Assembly: GCA_944389935.1 (NCBI GenBank)
Contig: CALXOE010000038.1
Span: forward strand, 1 to 37,884
From: an uncultured Victivallis sp.
Lineage (GTDB): Bacteria; Verrucomicrobiota; Lentisphaeria; Victivallales; Victivallaceae
Direction: 5' to 3'
DNA length: 37,884 bases
The notes beneath the pieces were generated by a model that saw nothing but the letters and a program-made list of their open reading frames with translations, made no database searches and was not told where the DNA came from. Within the stretch, counting starts at the first letter, position 1. Each line of letters begins with the position of its first letter. Shown here in pieces: positions 33,034 through 37,884 of the stretch. Position numbers and translations under genes: made by a program.

Positions 33034-36000
33034 TCACTTTTCTCCTGCGGTTAAATTCCCGGGCCAGAAAGCGGGCGGACGGAAGTCGGCGACTCCCGCC
33101 TCCGCAGCCGCTTTCCGAAACTCCGCAATCAAGCCTGCCGTATCTTCCGAATCCTCCGGAGTGAACACCACGCAGCTGCCGATCCGATCCCGAACCTCCG
33201 GATTCCAGATGATCTCATTTCCCTGAAACCGTCCGGCCAGCCAGCAACCCGAACGCTTGTCGTCAAAACACCAGACCTCCCCCGTGTCGCGCGTGATGAA
33301 CCGGGATTTGCGGAACATCATCCTGCCGTCCAGCCGCTGAATCACGCCGAGAAATTTCAGCTTCCGCGCCACCGCCTCTTCGATCAGCCGAACCCGGAAC
33401 CGGTTCGCCGGAAGCGCCCGGAAAAGCTCGTCGATCTTGAGCCGCGCCAGTTCCGACGCGATCCGGTCGTTGAGAAGTTCATTCTCCATGCCGTTCTCGG
33501 AGCGGTCGGAGCCGAGCAGTTCGTCGGCACTCTTCTTCAGCGTCGCATACCCCCGCGTATCGATACCGCGCACACTGCACATCGCCCCCGCAAGCCGGCT
33601 GCAGAGCTGGAGTTTCCAGTAGGGGTTGCAGTACGGATCCGTGAGGATCTTCCGGATGGCATCGACGATCTTCGGCTCGAACTGCACGCCGTCGATCCTC
33701 CGGAGCATCGCGAGCGTCCCGACCGTCAACCCCTGGTGAGGCGCGATCGCTCCCTGCAGGGCGCTCCGGTCCAGCCGGGCCGGATAGACCGGGCGGACAT
33801 CCGGATAGACATCTTCGCCGATCCGGACGGACGTCCTCGCCCGGTCGACCGAAATCTCCACCGTCCGGTCGTCGACGCTCAGGAACTTCAGCTTGTTCAC
33901 CCCCGCATCGTACAGCGACGAAACGTTTCCGGTCAGCGGAAAGTAGATCACGACAAGCCGACCCGTATGATCACGGAAGCTGAACATCCGCAATCGGTTG
34001 TGAATCACGTTCGCCATCAGGAGCTCAAATCCTGCAATCATTTCCCGGCGGGCTTTGTCGAAAGATTCCGCCATCTCGCAGGCGGCCCGGGCGTCGTCGA
34101 AAAACTTGACGGAGAGATCCTGAGGAATCGACTCCCGCCCCGGCTTCTCCTGATACATCATGATCGCAATCAACGCCCGGGAATCCCCCGAGAGCGCGTC
34201 GACGAACGCCCGGGCCGACGGCTGCAGACTCCTCTCCCCCAGAGACTTTTCAAAATCGGTGACCGCCTCGTTGACCGCCGACACGGTATCGGCGGCGTAG
34301 ACGTTCTGCTGCAGCCGGGAGATCAGACTGAGCATCATTTTATCCTCCTCGAAATACTCGAAGAGTTTCCCGTAGGAGCCGAGAAGTTCGGCGTACTCCC
34401 GGCGGCTCTCCTCCGAGACGCTCTTCAGTGCGGAGATCTCCGCGGCTTTCTCCCGGAAGCGTTCGAGCATCTGCTCGGCCCGGGTGTAATCGTGACCGCC
34501 GAGATGACGGAAAAATCCCGCACGAATCTCCTTGAGCTCCCGGATCTTCTCGAGAAACAGCCCGTCGGCCTGCCGGACCGCCGCCGCAAGATGCCGTTTC
34601 ACCTCCTCCCGCTTCTCCGCAAGCGCACGCCGGTCCTCCTCGAAGTAAACGAGCTTCTCGCAGTCGGCGAACTTCGACTCGATGTATGACGCATCCGGAA
34701 ACTCCTTCTCGAGCTCCTCGTCGATCTCGGCGATCCTCGCGAGAAAATCCTCCCGCCGCGTATTGATGTCATACGCCATCCGCGAAAGCTCCCCGCGCAA
34801 CTCCGTGATTTTCGCCCCGTCCGCGATGATCGGATAGTTCTCCTCGATCGACTTCAACACCGACTGCGCCTCGAGCAGCTTTCCCGATTCGATGGCCGCG
34901 CGCAGCTTCTCCGCCTGCGCGTTTTCGATCCGGATGCTCAGAACCACGTAGCCGACTCCCCCCAGGATCAGCAGCCCCGCGGCGCAGACGGCAATCAGCT
35001 TGACCGTGCGCAGAATCCGCCGGTGGCGCTCGTCGCTCTCGCAGAGCTGCCGGTACATCTCCATCCGGTCGGCGAGATAATCGGGAATCGGCTCCTCATA
35101 GGCGGCAAGCGTGGCGTACTCCCTCTCGATCTCGTCCCGGGAGGCATCGGAATCGAGCAGGAACTCCAACCGCTTCCGGGTGGCGGCGCAAGCCTGTCGC
35201 TCCGCCTCCTCGCGCTGCTTCTCCCGGAGCCACTTCCCGGCGTCCTCGATCTGCACAAGTTCTTCCGGTTCCGGCTCGTAACGGTCGTCGCCGCAGAGCG
35301 ACTCCCAGCGTGTCAGAGCCTTTTCTAGCCGCTCCTGCTCGAATGCGCTGTACGCCTGATTGACCTCTTCGAGAATCGCCGCAGCCCGCTTCCGGAGTTC
35401 CGCACGGCGATGCCCGTCGAGTACCCGCCGGATCTTTTCGAGCACGATCTCCGGGACCGCGATCTGCAGTTCCGGATGCGTCAGCTCCCGCTGCAAATCC
35501 GCCAGCGCAGTGAAATCCTCCTGTTCGATCGCCGCTTTCGCCCGGTCGATCAGGTCCGGCAGCAGCTCCGTTTCCAGCTGTTTCTGATTCTGTCGCCACT
35601 CGGGGTTGCCCGGGTCCAGCGCCGCGATTTTCCGCAGCAGGCGGACCTTTTCGAGCGGATCTCCTCCGCGCGCGATGCGCCGGTACTCCGTGACGAGTTC
35701 CGTGAGGCCCGACTCCGACATGCCGGACGAAGCGCTTTTGAGCTGTTCAAACACCGCCATATTCAACTGCGGCGGCATCGGCCAGTCGTACCAGTCGCAC
35801 AATTCGAGGAATTGTGCGAGCCGGGGAAAATTCAGCAGCGGAACGATCTCAAACAGCGAAGGATCCCGTTCCGCCTGGTTCACCGCCTCGGCCGTCTTCC
35901 GGCTTCCCAGCAGCATCGAACACTGCTCCAGCCGGCGGTTGGCTGCGACGCAGCACTCCGTGTAGGCTGCCAGTATCTCCCGGGAGACCGGAGAGTTCGT

Positions 36001-36060
36001 CCAGTCGCTCGAATCCAGAAATGCGTTGATCTGCGCAACGACCTGTCGTTCTTTCTGCAT
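33034..36060 (-). CDS. 1008-aa single-TM helical protein, paralogue of the 1160-aa protein in operon A
   Basis: 1008 aa, function not recognised. Helical cytoplasmic part 1-350, TM at about 352-375 (LIAVCAAGLLILGGVGYVVL), then long coiled coil and a C-terminal domain ending GEVWCFD...CWLAG...IIWN...VVFTPED--DT. It aligns collinearly with the protein at 366-3848: TNSP at 21, NRRLEQC at 41, PSLFEIVPLL at 67, LLRKI..LDP-NPEW at 141-155, and the same TM position; the operon A copy is longer in the periplasmic part. ATG 36060 follows AGGACGG. Downstream the GYF gene begins right at its stop. Probably the large scaffold of the complex, present in both operons and so likely a core component. Confidence 0.9.
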   Translation of the reverse strand: MQKERQVVAQINAFLDSSDWTNSPVSREILAAYTECCVAANRRLEQCSMLLGSRKTAEAVNQAERDPSLFEIVPLLNFPRLAQFLELCDWYDWPMPPQLNMAVFEQLKSASSGMSESGLTELVTEYRRIARGGDPLEKVRLLRKIAALDPGNPEWRQNQKQLETELLPDLIDRAKAAIEQEDFTALADLQRELTHPELQIAVPEIVLEKIRRVLDGHRRAELRKRAAAILEEVNQAYSAFEQERLEKALTRWESLCGDDRYEPEPEELVQIEDAGKWLREKQREEAERQACAATRKRLEFLLDSDASRDEIEREYATLAAYEEPIPDYLADRMEMYRQLCESDERHRRILRTVKLIAVCAAGLLILGGVGYVVLSIRIENAQAEKLRAAIESGKLLEAQSVLKSIEENYPIIADGAKITELRGELSRMAYDINTRREDFLARIAEIDEELEKEFPDASYIESKFADCEKLVYFEEDRRALAEKREEVKRHLAAAVRQADGLFLEKIRELKEIRAGFFRHLGGHDYTRAEQMLERFREKAAEISALKSVSEESRREYAELLGSYGKLFEYFEEDKMMLSLISRLQQNVYAADTVSAVNEAVTDFEKSLGERSLQPSARAFVDALSGDSRALIAIMMYQEKPGRESIPQDLSVKFFDDARAACEMAESFDKARREMIAGFELLMANVIHNRLRMFSFRDHTGRLVVIYFPLTGNVSSLYDAGVNKLKFLSVDDRTVEISVDRARTSVRIGEDVYPDVRPVYPARLDRSALQGAIAPHQGLTVGTLAMLRRIDGVQFEPKIVDAIRKILTDPYCNPYWKLQLCSRLAGAMCSVRGIDTRGYATLKKSADELLGSDRSENGMENELLNDRIASELARLKIDELFRALPANRFRVRLIEEAVARKLKFLGVIQRLDGRMMFRKSRFITRDTGEVWCFDDKRSGCWLAGRFQGNEIIWNPEVRDRIGSCVVFTPEDSEDTAGLIAEFRKAAAEAGVADFRPPAFWPGNLTAGEK

Positions 36061-36068
36061 AAACCGTC

Positions 36069-37884
36069 CTATCTTATAAGCTCAACTTTGATCTGCGGCA
36101 ACAAGTTTCTCCCCAGAACGATCTCCGGCTGTTTCAACTCCGCGAGCACCTGCGCCCGCAACTCCGCAAGCTTCGCCCGTTCCTCACCCAGAACGGATTC
36201 GACGCTGCCGGGCGAAAAGGGCTCAAACAGCTTGTTCGCGCCGAACACCTCCCCGAGCTGCTTCATCGTAGCTTGTGCCAGGATTTCCCGCGCACATCTC
36301 CCGCGTTCCTGCTGAAGATCCCGCATGATCCCGGCCCGCTCAAGTTCGAGCGACCGGCGTTTTTCCCGGCGTTTCCGTGCTTCCGTCCCGGTGTCGAGAA
36401 CCTCGGCCGGGCTCGTCCACTTCTCAAGCTCACGCCCGTTGCGTTCAAGCGATTCGGAAAGTCGGCAGAACTCCCCGGTATCGAGCCCGAATTTCTCCGC
36501 GCAGACGCTCGCGACCGGCAGATCGATGCGCCCGGCGAGATACTTCCGCAGCCGCATGGCCGCCGTCTCCAACTCTTTCACCCGGGCGGCCTGACGCAGG
36601 TATCCGGGGCAGATCTGCTCGAGCGTCTCCCCGGAAATCGTAAACACCGGCGACGCCCCGGTCAGTTTCACAAATCCGGAGAGCACACGCCCCGCTCTCA
36701 AAGCGATTTTCCAGTCTCCGTCCGGGACCGGCGTGGCGCGGCCGCCATACTCCAGCAGAAGATCCCCGGAAGCGGCCCACTCCGGCGTCAGATCCGCGCC
36801 GCCCGTGAACGAGAGCCGGGAACTCCCGGGCTGAAAGTAAAAATACAGATCGTGCTCCGGCTTGAAATGGAGTCGCACGCGGCTGCCCGCTGGGAGCGTT
36901 CCTTTCCGGACTTCAAATGTCAGACGCCGTCCCTCCTGCCGGACGGTCAGCTTCACCTCATTGCCGCTGCCCGAGACCAAATTAACGTCATTGCCGCTGG
37001 AGATCCCTCCCTCCGCCCATACGCCGGAGAGCGTCCACGCCGGATCGATATCGAATGACAGCGTCACAGATTCCCCCCTGGCAAGGTTGAGAAACCGCGC
37101 CGCCTCCATCCAGGCGTACTCCGGCCGGATGAGCGGCGGTTCGGGTTTCTCCGGCGGCTTCCGTTCCGGCGGCGGCGGGGATTTCAACGGAATTTCCGCA
37201 AGTGTCTCGCGCATTTCGCCGAGCCTGCGCAGCGACTCTTTCAGTCGCCCGGACGCCTCGCGGACGGTGTTCAGATTTCCCCCCGCGCTCTGCCGGATCC
37301 GGTCCAGCTCGTCCCGGAGCGAAACGGCGGGGGAATCCGCTCCGGACGTCTCCTCCGGAACGCTCCCTGCTTCCCGCCGATGAGCCCGGCTGCGCGCCTC
37401 GAATGCCTCAAGCTCCGCCGCGAGCCGGAAGTCGGACAGACGCGAAACCGCCTGTTCGCACTTCTCCGTCAACGGCTTGAGCCGCTTGAGCTCCTCCTGA
37501 AACCGTTTTTCAACCGTGGCGATCTCCCGCACAAGGGCGTCCCGGTCGGCCGCCGTCCCGGAAAACTCCCGGACCTGCCGCCGCAACTCCTCCACTTCCG
37601 CCGCAGTCTCCGCCGACGGCGGTTTCTCCGTTCCGATCGAACCGAGCCGTTCAAGCTCCGACAACTGTGCCCGGTAGTGCGCATATTCCGCCCGCAGTTT
37701 TTCGTCCGTCTCCCGGAACTCCCGGGCGGCCGCGCAGGAGTGGACGCCGAACAGCACCCCGCCAGCCAGCAGCAGGAAAATCAAGATCACCGCAAAAATC
37801 CCGATCGCACTCCGCCGACCCGGGCCGCCCTCCTCCGGCACGCCGCCCCCGACCGCCACGGGGCGAGACCTCTTCCGCCCCGGC
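36069..37884 (-). CDS. TM/coiled-coil/beta-rich protein, partial (probable GAP1-like counterpart of operon B)
   Basis: At least 596 aa. The frame stays open to the right edge, and the GTG at 37859 is probably an internal Val, so the true start lies outside. Visible order: TM (IGIFAVILIFLLLAGGVLFGV), coiled coil of about 170 residues with EXXLR heptads, a Pro-rich hinge (PPPPERKPPEKPEPP), a beta-rich domain (about 270-420) and a helical end closing with LLPQIKVELIR. The 833-aa protein of operon A has the same order after its TM and ends similarly (FPDLRIELSL), and both directly precede the large paralogue. I infer that a GAP1-N2-like domain lies just beyond the window, but this is not seen. 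Confidence 0.75.
   Translation of the reverse strand, partial: PGRKRSRPVAVGGGVPEEGGPGRRSAIGIFAVILIFLLLAGGVLFGVHSCAAAREFRETDEKLRAEYAHYRAQLSELERLGSIGTEKPPSAETAAEVEELRRQVREFSGTAADRDALVREIATVEKRFQEELKRLKPLTEKCEQAVSRLSDFRLAAELEAFEARSRAHRREAGSVPEETSGADSPAVSLRDELDRIRQSAGGNLNTVREASGRLKESLRRLGEMRETLAEIPLKSPPPPERKPPEKPEPPLIRPEYAWMEAARFLNLARGESVTLSFDIDPAWTLSGVWAEGGISSGNDVNLVSGSGNEVKLTVRQEGRRLTFEVRKGTLPAGSRVRLHFKPEHDLYFYFQPGSSRLSFTGGADLTPEWAASGDLLLEYGGRATPVPDGDWKIALRAGRVLSGFVKLTGASPVFTISGETLEQICPGYLRQAARVKELETAAMRLRKYLAGRIDLPVASVCAEKFGLDTGEFCRLSESLERNGRELEKWTSPAEVLDTGTEARKRREKRRSLELERAGIMRDLQQERGRCAREILAQATMKQLGEVFGANKLFEPFSPGSVESVLGEERAKLAELRAQVLAELKQPEIVLGRNLLPQIKVELIR

Noticed and set aside
28355..37884. 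Zorya anti-phage system (ZorA/ZorB plus effectors)
   Set aside because: The MotA/MotB-like parts fit loosely, but there is no ZorC, ZorD helicase or ZorE nuclease, and the MotB-like proteins show no OmpA-type peptidoglycan-binding domain.
1..37884. Mobile element or CRISPR array
   Set aside because: No transposase, integrase, phage structural gene, terminal repeats or regularly spaced repeats were seen.

Overview
The window is a GC-rich chromosomal segment that most likely comes from a Lentisphaerae (Victivallis-like, PVC superphylum) bacterium. This is inferred from gene content: a pseudopilin with the [18 protein letters not shown] leader, stand-alone FAD-dependent oxidoreductases, an IclR/AraC/WYL mix of regulators beside sugar genes, and a MurB-Ddl fusion. 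No rRNA is present to confirm it. No IS element, phage gene or CRISPR array was found.

Two large minus-strand operons occupy the two ends and appear to be related copies of one poorly described envelope system. Operon A (15-9507) runs: zinc-ribbon multi-TM protein; GYF + zinc-ribbon + P-loop GTPase; a protein beginning with what looks like the GTPase-associated protein 1 N-terminal domain (GAP1-N2) followed by a TM and a large C-terminal part; a 1160-aa single-TM helical protein; a small GYF protein. It has a near-consensus promoter (TTGACA-N17-TATATT at 9987-10015), a leader of about 470 nt with nested inverted repeats, and a divergent WYL-domain regulator (10242-11240). Operon B (28355 to beyond 37884) runs: a TM/coiled-coil/beta-rich protein cut by the window edge; a 1008-aa paralogue of the 1160-aa protein; a GYF + zinc-ribbon + TM + trypsin-like protein that has lost its catalytic His and Ser; a MotA/TolQ/ExbB channel subunit; two MotB/ExbD-like stator proteins with coiled coils; and a repeat-containing lipoprotein. 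The shared order (TM/coiled-coil protein, about 1000-aa TM protein, GYF protein) and the residue-by-residue collinearity of the two large proteins argue that A and B are one duplicated system. I infer a GTPase-controlled, ion-motive-force-linked envelope machine held together by GYF/proline-rich contacts. Its role (conflict/defence, motility or envelope maintenance) cannot be read from sequence.

The 19 kb between them is mostly metabolic. At 11328-16113 lie a GH37 trehalase-like protein without its expected catalytic acid, its IclR regulator, and a pseudopilin + FAD oxidoreductase operon. A candidate structured RNA gene follows (about 16181-16433, minus). At 16565-18388 a nucleoside hydrolase and an AraC regulator diverge. 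At 18375-19972 there is an aminotransferase/GNAT pair, then a dicarboxylate/amino-acid:cation symporter broken by an internal deletion (20258-21261). Two identical tRNA-Val(GAC) genes follow (21609-21791). The plus-strand chain hisI / murB-ddl / thioredoxin-fold-TPR (21997-25672) is joined by ATGA overlaps, and a large two-module FAD oxidoreductase (25666-28227) faces it.

Promoters of the form TTGCAA-N16/17-TAT(A/C/T)(T/A)T recur in front of unrelated genes and are probably the housekeeping promoter form of this organism.
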